Below, one piece after another: positions 1 through 13,100 of a stretch of DNA of 64,000 nt (its first letter is position 1; each line of letters starts with the position of its first letter). The DNA comes from Haematococcus lacustris (Eukaryota; Chlorophyta; Chlorophyceae; Chlamydomonadales; Haematococcaceae): contig JASKMD010000027.1 in the NCBI GenBank assembly GCA_030144725.1, positions 2,466,412 through 2,530,411 of the forward strand, read 5' to 3'. The notes under the pieces are model-generated. The model did no database searches. It was not told the DNA's origin and was given only the letters and a program-made list of their open reading frames with translations. A program made the position numbers and the translations under genes.

Positions 1-2688
1 GCCAGTTCGGAAGTCAGACAGGGATGGGCGACACATCTTGACACGCAAGCTTCGCGGAGCAGAGCTGGCTAGCTGGTACTTCATGCCAGCACCACTGCCT
101 GGGGGGCATAACGAGGAGGCGGAACAGTGAGTGACTTGCAAGTGGCACCATGTCAGGCAGGCTGAGCCCATGGGGCGCAGCTGATACAACTGTGAATGAC
201 AGGGCTGCTTCATGATGCTGGCGGATTCATGCATGCAAATGTTGGCAAGGCACGAACAACCTACGCACTAACCAATACTGCACCATACATGCAGCATTGC
301 ACGGCGCAAGCTCAACAAGAGGCGCAAGAAAGAGGCTGCAGAGGAGCCTGCCGCAGCCTCTGGGCGGCGGAAGAAATGAAGTGGAGCAGAACAGCATGGT
401 TGACTCTGCCAACTGGGTCCGGTACATCTCTACCTAGCTGGGTCCAGCACATCTGTTCCTATGGAAGCTGGCTGTTATTCAGGAGCTGGTCGGCCGGTGC
501 TTCTGCCAAGCCGTGAAGTCTGAATCTCGTTGGTTGTGAAGGAGGAGGAGAAGGAGACTACTCCTGCGTGTATACCAGCGTGCATCAAGGGAGGAGCTGC
601 CGCCTGCAGCGCGGCTGGGGCTCTCACTACCTAGTTGGTTGTGATGCAGGCCGCCGCTGGCTTAGAGAGGCCAAGACTCACCATGACACCTCCTGCTTTG
701 GGCCAGATCTAGGCAGCAATCGGGGCCACCGGCCTAGCTGGCCCAGCTCCATGCTTGGCTTCACCCAGCCCACTCCACCGCCCAGATGCCCGTGGCTGTC
801 AGTTGCTTGTGCAGGGTGCAGGACAAGGGATGGGCTGCATGCGTGTTGGCCATGCAGGTGGGAGAGGTAAGGGAGGGGTGGAGGGCTCAAGCTCAGTGAG
901 CGATGTACCTCACCGGGGTGGACTTAGCCCGTCAGCTTGTCGGCTAGGCTGACTGTGGCGTGGACATAGCTGGACAATGCATGCAAGGGTTACTGGCCTA
1001 GGCATGCAGGAGGGCACTATTGTTTTTGGGTCTACACATGCATTTGCCATGCTGTGTGTAATGGGTATTTTTTGTGCAACCTCACACAAGAGGAGTAGCA
1101 ACCTTCGCCTGCTGTGTGTGAATGTGAGGCACTGGGGCAAGGGGGGGGTTGGGCAGGGTGTAATGGCGCGTACCTACACACTGGGGACGATGTGGACTGC
1201 CTGGCACTCTACACCTTGTCAGCTATGTAGCCCAGCAACATCAAAAGCTTCCAACAACTGAAGCTAGGCGTATGCCAGTCAAGCAATGGCAACTTCTGCG
1301 CCTCGTCCAGGCTGGGTATAGCTGTGTGTTGTGTGATGCCTCGTTACTCCTCTGACCCCACACAGAGGTAGGTACACCTTGGCAGCTATGATTAGGGAGC
1401 TAGAGATGCCGAGCAGCATCAAAAGCTTATAGATGCAGAAGCTAGACATGTGTGCTGGCAGCTGAAAGGCGCTACTGGCAGCAGCGGGGTTGGTGTTGCT
1501 GGCCAACGATCTGGGCATGCTGCTACAGCAATCTAAGGCTGCTGGTGAGGCCTTGGCGTGCCTGCATTAATGCATCCAGGTGCGTGTCGTCGCTGATGAT
1601 GCAGCGGCCCTGCACTTGACTTGCTGCAGGTGTGCAGTCTGTAGGCCTGGTGGGCTGGCTGTGGTGCGGCCTCCATACGCAGGGCTGGGGGGTGTTCACA
1701 GCTGAGCTAAAGTGGCTGGTGCTGGGCTTGTCACTGTTGGGCCTCCCCACCACCTTGCGGCAGGCCTGAAGCACATTTCTGGCACCTCACCCACCCCGCG
1801 TGCTCATGCAAGCACTGACAAAGGACACCACTTGATGCTCGTGTGTCACCCAGCGCCACAGAAACAACACAGCTGGCACCAAGCAATGGGGGAGCCCAGC
1901 AGATGCTAATATAAGATTAACACCTGCCCAGCCCACCACTTGTAATCACCACCATCTTCCCCCTTCTCCCTTCACTCATGGTCCAGATCATCCCAGATGG
2001 CCAAGGTGACAGCCACGTGCCGCTGGGTTGTTACTTGCCGAGCTGGCTGTGGCTAGAGCTGGAGGTTAATGCTTCTTGACGGAACATGGTACCTGCCATC
2101 TGTGCCTTGATGCTGCTGATGCTGATGGCCCGCTTGCTCTTCTTGCCACCATAGTGACTTCTGAGAATCCAGGTCCAGCCGAGTGGCCTGCACAGTTGCC
2201 TGCTTGAAGCCCTACTCCAGCCCCGCTCCAACCAACCCGCTCCAGGCAACCCGCTTAAGGGCGAGCAATTGTAGGCACATGTTTAATTGTACCGCTTTGC
2301 GCGGCATTGCTGATATGATCTCAGTAGCCTGGCAGGCGGTTGTCGATGCAGCAGTAGGCGAAAGAGTATGCCGCGACTGCGAATTCAGAACTCGCACGAT
2401 CGCACATTTCACATTTTGAGCAGTTTCACCGCTTCCGCGCAGCACTTATTCATAATTGTAGCCCGCAGGGTAGAGCATAGCACATCGTTCCTGCGGAGGG
2501 TCACCGAGCTTCTGTTGCGCTGCCCGTGAAAGGGCGGGCGCCGTGTTAATTAGATGCTTCAAGTACATCACCTCCGAGCGCTGAGCTAGACGTGCCTGCC
2601 ATCACGGAAGCTTTCCCTATTCGAGTTTGTTTCATCAGTGTTGGCCCGCACTAGCTGGACTGCGAATACCCAGGCTGCATCGCCTAAC
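1..2688. other. Non-coding stretch upstream of the giant gene
   Basis: No gene recognised. Open frames here are short and lack protein-like composition. A degenerate direct repeat of about 80 bases is visible: roughly 1205-1275 and 1370-1450 share tacacctt-cagctatg and agca-catcaaaagctt blocks. The last 100 bases before the first ATG of the next gene contain an in-frame TAG (2587-2589), which limits how far that reading frame can extend upstream. The promoter and 5' UTR of the giant gene must lie in this stretch, but I see no diagnostic motif. Confidence 0.4.
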
Positions 2689-5600
2689 ATGTTATCCCAG
2701 GGTGACAACGTCGAGGCTCCAGCGGTACGCATTATAACGGCTCGCATTTCGACGACTGTGGGTCTGCGGTTGCCTTGCACAACAGCACATGGAAGCGGCT
2801 TGAATGTGGGTTGCATGCAGGCAACGCCTTTCTCTTTGCACGGACCCTTTGTTGCGGTGGAGCGGCGAATGGATGGTTTTGATGGCATCTTCGCCGAATT
2901 GTCTGCGATTTTTCAGCTTGGAGCCAGCGTGCTTGCAAGAGCGGGTGGCCACCAGGGCAAGGTGTTAATCGACATGGACAGCGCTTGGGTTGGCGCCCAA
3001 CTCACTACCATGAGGTACTCAGAGCCAGACTGCCCCACCGAAACTTCTGCTGATCCCCAGCCTAGAGAGGTTGCATCACCCCTACAAGCGACCTCCTCCA
3101 TTCGTGCTAACACAGCTGGTACAGCAAGGCACAGCGCAGGTGAAGATGCCAGCACATGGGGGGCTCCTGTGCAGCCGGTGTCCCATCCACAGGAGGCAGT
3201 TGACTTTGAACTTTTACCACCACCAATGCAAGCATGGGGCTGTCTGAAGCCCACAGCGGCAGTGCAAGCAGCCAAGGCCAAGACGCCCGCTGGCACAACT
3301 CAACAAGCTGGCCCCCAGCAACCAAAGCTGCGTCATGTTCTGGCGGCACGCGCGGCAGCCGCTGGGCAACAGAACCCGCATGTGACCCAGCTGAGATCCT
3401 CTTTGCCAGCTCCAGCACACACCAGTGTCTGCGCCCAGGCTTCCCCTTCCTCCAGCCCTGCTCCTGACACAGCCCCACACCTGCAGCTGCAACAGCACCT
3501 GAACCAGGCAGCTGCCGCTGCTGCTGCTCTCAGCGCCATGGCGCAGAACCTCAGCACCGCCATCTCTGCTGCTGCTGCTGTCGCTGCTGGGATGGCACAG
3601 ACGGACCCCCGACCTGCTGGTCTGGGAGCACTGCCACCTCACTCTTCCACCAGGACAGCAGTCACCACCAGCACTGGCACTCACCCAGCCCTGCGTCCAT
3701 CAGGTCCCACAACCGCCCAAACTGCTGCCATGGTAAGGGCCTTAGCCCCCCCAGGTGCTGGAGCTGTCCTCGCCCATGTCATCAAGCGCCCTCCTGGCCC
3801 CACCCTTGGCAGCAGCAGCAGCAGTCCTACTGGCGGCAGCGCAGCTGTGCAGGGGCTGCCCCCAAGCAACGCCTCGAGCCTAGTGCAGCTCCCTGTGACG
3901 CGCCGCAGCAGCGATAGCGGCAGCAGCAGCAGCAGCAGCGGCATGTTTGGCTTGGCCTGGGCCGCCCTGGCCAGGCGGCACATGGCCAGCGGCAGCGGTG
4001 GCAAGGCCAGGCCAGCCGCTGCCACTGCCACACCAGCGCTGGTCAAGCTGGCTGGGACCACCGCCACTGCGGCAGCAGCCCCAGCCTCTCCTGTGCCTCA
4101 CGCTCACCCTCCTGCCTGCTCCCTCCTACCCAGCATCCCCCCCAGCCCCTCCGCTGTCGCATCCTTCTCCTCTTCACCATGCCCCTCGCCCCTGCCCTCC
4201 TCCCCCTCAGCCTCTCCATCAGTCAGGGCTGGCAGCTCCCTGCCCTCCTCGTCCCAGGCCTCCTCCCCCCTGCCGCCCCGAAACCTAACCCCAGAGCTGC
4301 AGCGGATGGTGCTCAGCCCCCCACCCGCACCCTCGACTGCAGCCGCGCCATGCGCCCCGCCTGCACCCCCACCTGCTGTCCCACCTCCCTCACCAGCCCA
4401 GGCCCAGACCGCCCTGGTAACAGGGCCTGCAGCAGCAGCGGTTTTACCTGCTGGCCATGTGGAGCATGCAAGCGTGGCTGCAGGTGCCTGGGCCAGGGCA
4501 GCCAAGTCCCCCACAGGGTCTGGCCGCCACCCAGGTGGAGGGACCCCTGCGGTGCAGCAGCTGCCGGCCTGCCTGGTCCCTGCTCCAGGGCCTGGCCACA
4601 GCCTGCCGCAGCCCGTCCCTTGGGGGCCGCCAGGGCTAGTCTGTGAGCCACCGCAGCAGCCAGCAGCAAACCAAGGTGGCCTTGAAGCAGGGAGTGGCAG
4701 TGGAGGAGCAGGGCTGGATCAGAGCCCTGCTCTCTGTGTGCCTACGCAGCAGAGGGCCGAGGCCAGGCTGCATAGGGGGGTGGCGGGGGAGCTGCAAGGG
4801 CCGCAAGGGCTCCACCTGCTGGCCCCTCTGCCTCAGGTAAGGGGGTGAGGAAAGGGAATCACCTGATCAGGCCAGCAGTAGCGGCAGCATGCCTGGCGGT
4901 AACCATCGCGGCAGCAGGCGTGGCAGCCTGCTAGGCACTGACAGTGGAGGCAGTAGGGGTGGCTGGTGGGGCAGGTCAGGCTGCAGCAGCAGGGGAAGCC
5001 GGTATTGCCACTGCCCCCTACCACTGCACTTTGCCAAGCAACAGCAGCAGGGGTGGCAGTATGCTGCGCTGCGTCATGCCACCGCTGCGTCATGCCACCG
5101 CTGCATCATGCCACCGCTGCCCTGCCACTGCCCAGGATCACCGGCTGCTGGCCCAGCAGGAGGTGGCCCATGCTGCCCGGAGCCTGGAGCGCCTGCTGCT
5201 GCTGCTCAGGGGGCCACAGGTCCCAGGTGAGACCCGGCAGGGGGCAGCACGCCACCCTTGGCTGCAGCCAGGAGCGCTGCCACCACCACCCACTGCACCA
5301 CCACCACCACCACCACCACCTGCAGTTTCCTTGTCATCTCTGCTCAAACCGGAGTGGCAGCTCAGTATATGAAGCATGCCCACCACACCACACCACACAG
5401 CACAGCCACCCCGTCCACCTAGGCCCCCTTTGCCAGATGCGCTGGACCTTCTGCCCTGCTGAGTTGTGGCTATAGCCACACCATACCACACCACATTACA
5501 CCACGCCACACCACACCATATCACACCATATCGCACCACACCACCAAGCAGAACAGAACAGAATAGAATAGCCCCCCCTTCCCCCCTGCCAGATGCGCTG

Positions 5601-7103
5601 GACCTTCTGCCCTGCTGAGTTGTGGCCTGCTGCCGCCACGCTTGTGGCCTGCTGCCGCCACGCTTGTGGCCTGCTGCCGCCACGCTTGTGGCCTGCTGCC
5701 AGTGGCCTGCTGCCGCCACGCTGCACTGATCCCTTGGCACAGCCCGTCCTGCTGTCTCCACGCACCGCCTCGCCGCTGCCGTGCTAGCTGCTGCTGCCGT
5801 GCTGCTGGCCACAGCCCCGCACTCACTGTTCGCTGCAGAGGAGCACGGCGCCCCCGACCTAGGTCAGGCCAGCCCGCAGGCTGTGTCAGTGACGGCTGTC
5901 ATCAGGGACGCGGCTGCAGCCTTGACAGCTGCCACAGACCCAGCCAAGCTGGACAGGGGCCTGGGCCCCCCTGACCTCGACCCAGTCAGCGGCTGGGCAC
6001 AGACCCAGGTGGTGACCCTTGCCCCTGGGCCAAGCCAGGGCAGGCCTCTCGAAGATGCAGCAGGGGGCGGGGAGGAGGAGGGGAGGCAGGGGCAAGGTGT
6101 GACCGAGCCGCCCAGGGGGGAGGGCGAGGACGAGGGCGAAAGCGAGGAGGGAGGAGCAGGGGGCCGGGAGGGGGAAAGGGAGGTCTCAGGCTCCAAGCCT
6201 GATGCGTGGCGTCGAGGCAGCTTGCCGGGCAATGCCCTGCTGCTGCCTTCCAAGGCGTCTGCCCCTCCCCCCCTGCCGGTGAGCCCTGCATGGCGGTGGA
6301 CCCCAGCCCTCCCACTACTATCAGCCGGCTAAGCATTGACATGGTGCCACGCACGCCATGCATTTGTATGACCTGTATGACCTGTGCAATCCCTGTCCCC
6401 TGTGTTGTGTGTGCCATGGTGATGCATGCATGTAAGACAATCATTAAAATACATACATATGTATATGTAGTGGATAATCGGTGGGCCGAGTACATTATGC
6501 AAAAGTGCAAGTGCACGTGTAAGTAATGGACGAGTTCGAGAACAATGTGGTCATACACACCGAGCTGTAGCTGAGGTGTGTAAGGCCGCGGAGACGAGGA
6601 CGAGTCCATAAGGTTTGCGTAATGAGCAAGGTAGAGGCGATTGTATGGCATGTATGAGGTCCGCGTAACATACACATAAACACACATGTGCATGTTTGTG
6701 GTGCCTTGCACGCCTTGAGCCGCCCACATGCCAAGGAGTTCAGTACAGCTCACAGAACACTCAGCTGGCCGGCACAGGGTGGGTGCCTCGGTGACCTCGG
6801 TGACCCACCCAGCCCTGCCCTGCCCTGCCCTGCCCTGTGTTTACCCCACCCCTCCCGCCTTACCCCACCCCGCCCTCCCCTGACACCAAAGCCTCACGCC
6901 ATCCTGCCTGCAGGTTCACCGAGCCGCCCCGCCAGGGCTGCGGCGTCCTGCAGCAATCCTGCCGCCCAGCTCCGCCATCCCGCCTCCCTCCCTACCTGCC
7001 TCCGCTGCCCTGCCTGGCCCCTCCGGCCTCACCAGCACCAGCACTGCCCTGCCCAACCTAGGGGGACCAGCCCCAGCTGGACCTTCCCCTGCGCCCCCCT
7101 CCC

Positions 7104-7135
<32 letters not shown>

Positions 7136-10100
7136 GATGCCCAGGGTGGTCAGCTGCTACTGCTGGAAGCAGGTGTCTATGCTGCTCCTCTAGTGCCGGG
7201 CAGCTCAGGGCGGGGTGGCGGTGTGGCGGTGGTGGTGCGCAACCTGGCTGACTGCTTTGATGACGTGGGCATGAGCAGCAGGCTACCCCCCCCTGCCCTG
7301 CCTTGCCTCCAGCACACCCAGCCGTACCCTGCCTCTGTGACTGTCGGCGTGTCCAGCGCCTTGGCTGACACAGACACCAGCACTGCACCAAGTGGTGGAG
7401 GCCTTGGTCAACAGAAGTATGCAGCAGCAGGAGCAGCGGCAGCAGGAGGAGCCACAGGTGCTGTGGCAATGGCAGTGGGAGCAAGAGGTGGACAACCTGG
7501 TGCAGGAGCAGCAGCAGAAGTAGGAGCCGCACTTACTGCAGGCAGTGAGAGGGCTGCTAGTGTCACCCTTGCTCCTGACAGTGGTCCAGACCTGGTGACT
7601 CTGGAGGACAGCCTCACCTCCCCCACCACCCACACGGATGCCCTCCCCCTCCACACCCTCCCCGCCATGCCGGCTGCAGGCCAGCCATACCCAGGCCAGG
7701 CAGGCCAGCCACAGCGCCAGCAGCAGCAGCCGCACAACCAGCAGCCGGGGCAGCCGGCAAAGGGGCAGTGGTACCATGCGCAGCAGCAGCAGCACAGCCA
7801 CTCCAGCGGCGTTGGCGCTTACCCCCTGATCTCCCGCACGGCCCCTCCCCCCCCACCACCCAGCCCCAGGCCCCAGGAGCCAGCCCAAGCAGCCAGCCGC
7901 CGCCCCACGCTCCTGCAGCACCCCCCTCTGGCCAACCCCACTCCCTCCTCCTCCCCCTCCCACCCAATGCGCACGCAGGCGGGAGGTCAGGCTCAGCCCC
8001 CCAGCCTGCTGTTTGGCCCCGGCAGCCTGCTCACCGACTGCTACACTGGCGGAAAGGAGGAGCAGCTAGACGAGGAGGGGGAGGAGGGGGAGGAGGGGCA
8101 GGGCCAGGGGAGCCCTCCCTGGAGGCTCTGGGAGGCTGAGGCGCTGCCTGGACATCCACTGCAGACTGAGCAGGGGCAGGGGCAGGGGCAAGGCCAGTAC
8201 CAGGGGCAGGGGCAGGGGCAAGGCCAGTACCAGGGGCAGGGGCAAGGCCAGTACCAGGGGCAGGGGCAGCACCAGGGGTACCTGCCTGGCCAGCTGCCGC
8301 CCTCCGGCCGCCTCCCACTGCAATGCCCGCCCGGGCAAGCCGGGGTGCAGCAGCCTGTGGGTCAGCTGGCAGCAGGGCAGGCTGCTGCACAGCCCCTGAC
8401 CCTGACCCTGCCCGGGCTCCCCTCCTCTCCGGGTGTGGCCAAGCGCCTTGAACATGTATTCAATCCCCCCTCCCCACCCTCCCCCACCCCCGCCACAGCC
8501 CCTGCTGACGCCCCAGCCCCAGCCGAACCCACCGCCGCCACAGACCTCGCATCCGCCACCGCCACTGCAGCCGAGCTGGATGCCAACGGCCCGGCCCCCT
8601 GCCGCAGCGGCCTGGTGCAGATCAGCAGCAGCAGTGGCGGAGGGGGGCTGGCTGAGGGGCCGCACCAGGTGGGCCCACCTAGGGGGTGGGGGGTGCATGC
8701 GCTGACCCCCCTGGGGGCCACCCCCACCCTGGTCACCTACCACAACCTGGCCTACCAGGAGCCAGGCTCTCACTCACCTCACTCTCTTCCTCAGGCAAGG
8801 AGTGACATGTGTGACCCTGCCCATGCCATGCTGCTGCTTGCCCTGCACATGGGTAATGCCTGCCCAGCTGTTTTCATGCAAGCCGCCATGCATGGTGCAT
8901 GGGGTTTTGTGCTAGCCATGGGCTGGGTCCAGCACGTGGCTGAGGCTGGGGTTTCAGCTTGGCATGCCGTAGCATGCAAGCAGGCAGCCCAGTAGCCAGG
9001 GAGGATTGCAACAGGCAGCGCCAGCAGCATCAACCTCAACCCACTGGCCCACACCTGACACCTCAGCATGTAGCCTTCGCCACCGCCATGCATGCTTTCA
9101 CCTCCTTCCTCATGCATGGCACTTGCATGGCACCAGCCCACTTCCATGCCCACTTCCTATGATCGCACCTTGGTCACACTGCCTACTCTTGGTAACATCA
9201 CACTCTGTTTGTTACACTCTGGCTGCAGGTGGACCAGCTGCCCAGCAGCAGCAGCAGCAGCAGCAGCTCCCCCGGTCCCCCCTCCCCTCAGCACCGCCTG
9301 TACCAGGCATTCAAGGCTGCAGCCACCGGTGTGTCCCAGAACCCCTTAGCCTGCATCCATTACCCCCTTCACCACCCACCACCACCACCACCACCACCTG
9401 CCGCCACCCTGGTCACCCAGTAGGGTTACAGGCAGCTGCAGGTGCTGCCACCCAGGCTGCCGACTGCTGCACATACACAAGCTGCCCAGTAGCAGAGCTG
9501 CAGGCAGCTGCAGGTGCAGGTGGAGCATGCCCTGCAGCCACACAGCTGACCCCACAACTGCAACCACACCAACACATGTACCCTCACATGGCCTGCCTGC
9601 CTGCCTGTCAGCTCCCCTCACACCACATCACACCGCCACCTTGCCTGGCTGCCTGGCTGACCTCCCCCCTGCTCACTGCCTGCTGCTGCCGCAGCCCTCT
9701 CCCCCCTGCCCTCGCTTCCCGGCCCCCACCTCCCTTCCACCTCCCCTCCCGCCCCCCACAGCAGCCAACACAGCCCCTCCGCCCCCCCCCCCCACCCTGC
9801 CCCCCCCCTGGTCAGGGGACAGCACTGCCACACAAGACAGCGACCGCCCCCTGAGCCTGCCCCACCGCCCCCTCAAGCACCACCCCACCCTGCACCGCAG
9901 CCCCTCAGGCCCCGACAGCCCTGCTGTGCGGCGGCTGGTGGACCAGCTGGAGGCCGTGGCCCTGGCGCTGCGCACCCACCTGCACGCCCCCCCGCCCCAC
10001 AACCTGCCCAACCTCCTCACTGTGCCCGGTCTCGCGTCACCCACACCCCTTCACAGCAGCCACGAGCAACCCCCCACTAGGGGGTCACCCACACCCCCTC

Positions 10101-13100
10101 CTGCCCCAGGCTACCCAATCCTGGCCATGGGCCACCCCTACCCTGCCGTGGGGCTCCCCTACCGCCCCAGCCCAGCCACCCCTGAGGCCACTGCTGCTGC
10201 TGGTGCTGCTGCTGCTGCACTGCACTCACCCACACACCCCGCCCAACGGTGGGCTGCGCCCCTGGCTGCCCCGGCAAACACCCCCAGCACCACGGGCAGG
10301 GCAGGGGGCAGGGAGCAGGGGCAGGGGCAGGGCCTGGCTCACGGGCAGGGGCAGGGGCGACTTGCCTCCTCCAAGGCCCCCAGCCGTTTGTCCCAGGTGG
10401 GGCCTGTGGGCCAGCTGCACCCAGCGCCCCCTCCTCTACAGCCAGCCGGTGCAGAGCAGAACGGCCACAGGCTGCAATTCCAGGAGCAGCAGCAGGGGCT
10501 GGGGCTGGGGGAGGGGCTGGGGCATGGCCAGGGGCAGGGGCTGGGACTAGGAGAGGTCCAGGGTCAGCAGCCGGTGGCACTGTGGCAGTCGAGCACGCTG
10601 CTGGGGCAGCAGGGTCTGCTGGTGACGCAGTCGCGGCAGCACCGCTCCCCTGCCCTGAAGGAGCCCCCCTCACCCCTCATGACGCCCTCACCCAACGGCA
10701 TCACCTTCAGCCCACTCAGGCCCTTCCCCTGCCCCTCCCCCTCCCCGGCCTCCTCCCCTGCCCCCTCCCCCTCCCACCCTGACCCTCCTACCTCCAGCTT
10801 CAGTGGACTAAGCCACCGAGACTCCCTGCCTGTCCGCCCCCTCCCCCTCCCCGCCCTCGCCCCCTCCCCTGATGCAGACTCCACCCCCGGCACCACCCAC
10901 CCTCCTGCTCCCCCCCTAGCCCCCCCACCCCCCCCACCGCATGCTGGCCCCCTGTTGTCACCCACCCCTCACGCCCCTGCCTCTGGCCCCACCCCCCCCA
11001 CCAGCCCCCACAGCCCCCACAGGCCCCCACACTGCGCCCCCACCTCCCCTGCTGCCAGCCCCGGCCCCGCCCCTCCCCCTCCAGCACCAACTGCTCTGCT
11101 GCAGCGCATGGACCACATGAAGTCCTCCCTGGGCCAGCTGCGGGGGTGAGGGGGGTGGGGGGGGCACCCTGACCTGCACACCCTCCCCTGGCCCTGGCCC
11201 TGGCCACCACCATGGCATCACCGCCCAGGCACTGCCAGCACACTTCTCCGTCCACCCCATCCACTGCGTCCCCGTTGCCCTGATCACTTTTACCCCATAG
11301 CCATGATCCTTGATTTCTGCCACAGTGGGTGGTCTGCCCCCTCCCCCTCCGCCTCAACCTGCACTTGACCCCACCTCAACCTCCCCCCCCCCCCCAGACC
11401 CTGGTCCTAGCTGCCACTGCACCTGACCTGCCTGCCCCCGGCACCCTCCACCTCACCCACACGCCACCCCACCCACCAGCGTAGGCTTGATGACCTCATC
11501 CTGGTTGTCTGCGTACTTCCACCTGCCCTCACCCACACCCCACCCACCCACCTGCCCTGACCAGCCCTAGCTGCCCTAGCAGCCTGCCCTGCTGCCCTAG
11601 CCCTAGCCCTAGCTGCCCTAGCCCTAGCTGCTCTAGCAGCCTGCCCTGACCAGCCCTAGCTGTTGAACAGCCCCCAGGGCTTGCACCTAGAGGGTGCTGC
11701 TGGCTCTGATACACTCAGACAGCACCCCACCACCCCGCATGCTGGAACCTGCCATGGTGGGCACTTGGCCCGGTGGCCTTTAACCACCAGGGGCTGTGCC
11801 TGGATGGTGGTGTTGGAGCATGCCGGTGCTGTTGCTGGGTGTTGCTGATGAGTGAAAGTCAGGGTCAGGGTCAGGGTCAGGGTCAGGGTCAGGGTCAGGG
11901 TCAGGGTCAGGGTCAGGTTGAGGGTGAGAGTGTTGGTGGATGTGCCCCCACCCTGCAGGTTGCTGGGCGCCATCAGCCAGCAGTCAGCAGGCCTCTCTGC
12001 CTCCCTGGAAGTGGCCCTCTCCCCCCGCAGCCCCACCCCACCCTACCCAGCCATCCCCCCCCACACCTCCATACCCCACTCCCCCCACTCCCCCTCTGCC
12101 GGCCCTGCAGCCGCCCCCCCCCCATCCCCTGGAGCTGGCCATGTTTCAGGGCGCCATGCTGCCCCGCCCACCCCCCGCCCTGAGGCCTCCCTACCCACCT
12201 CCCCCCAACAGCCACCCACCAGGCATCCCCTAATGAGGGGTGCTGCTGTTGCCAGCGGCCCAGACCTGGGCAGCCCTCAGTGCAGCCCAGCTGGCCCAGT
12301 CAGCAGCCAGGGCAGAGCGCCTGCAGGAGAGCCCTGGCAGGGGGCAGGAGGCTGCCCTGCCCCGTCAGTAGGCCAGGGGGGGCAGGGGCAGGGGGCAGGG
12401 GGGGCTGCAGGGGCTGCGCCTCCTCCCTTCACCTCCCCGTCCTCCTCCTCCTCCTGCTCTTCGTCGTCGTCGTCGTCGTCGTCTTCTCCATACAGCTCGT
12501 TTGAAAAGTCGCCGCATGGCAGCACCACCACCTTCGAGCTTGACCAGGCGGCCATGATGGGCTCCATGCAGGCTTGCATGCGCCATGCAGCTGTGGTCAT
12601 GGACGCCCATGATCTACATGCAGATGTCAGACACACAGCCATGCAGCTGGGGGCGGAAGGGTGCATGGAGGCAAACATGCCTGATGCCATGCCCGTCAAT
12701 AGCTGGGGCGGCATGGGCAGCGCTGCGGAAGAAGTCCATCATGCAACACAGCTGGCCATGCATGACAGCGACATGGATGAGAGTGAGGAGGAGTCACTCT
12801 TTGAGATCGCAATTGCGGATGACAGCCTTGCTGAGTCATGTCCTCCCCCACCCCTCGCTGGCAACCTGGGATCACTCTCTGTCTTCACAGAGCCGACGTC
12901 ACACTATGTCGCTCAAGCATCACACCCCAGCGACACAGCAGCTGCTGCCCACCATGCTGCACCTGAGAACCGGCCAGGCGCCAGGCTGGGGGGGGTAGGG
13001 GCAGGCAGCAGGGGTCTGGGGCTGGCTGGGGTTGAGACAGCCCCCCTGGCCATGCCCCCTCCCCTGCATCTGGAGCAGCAGCTGAGGGCATCAGGACCTG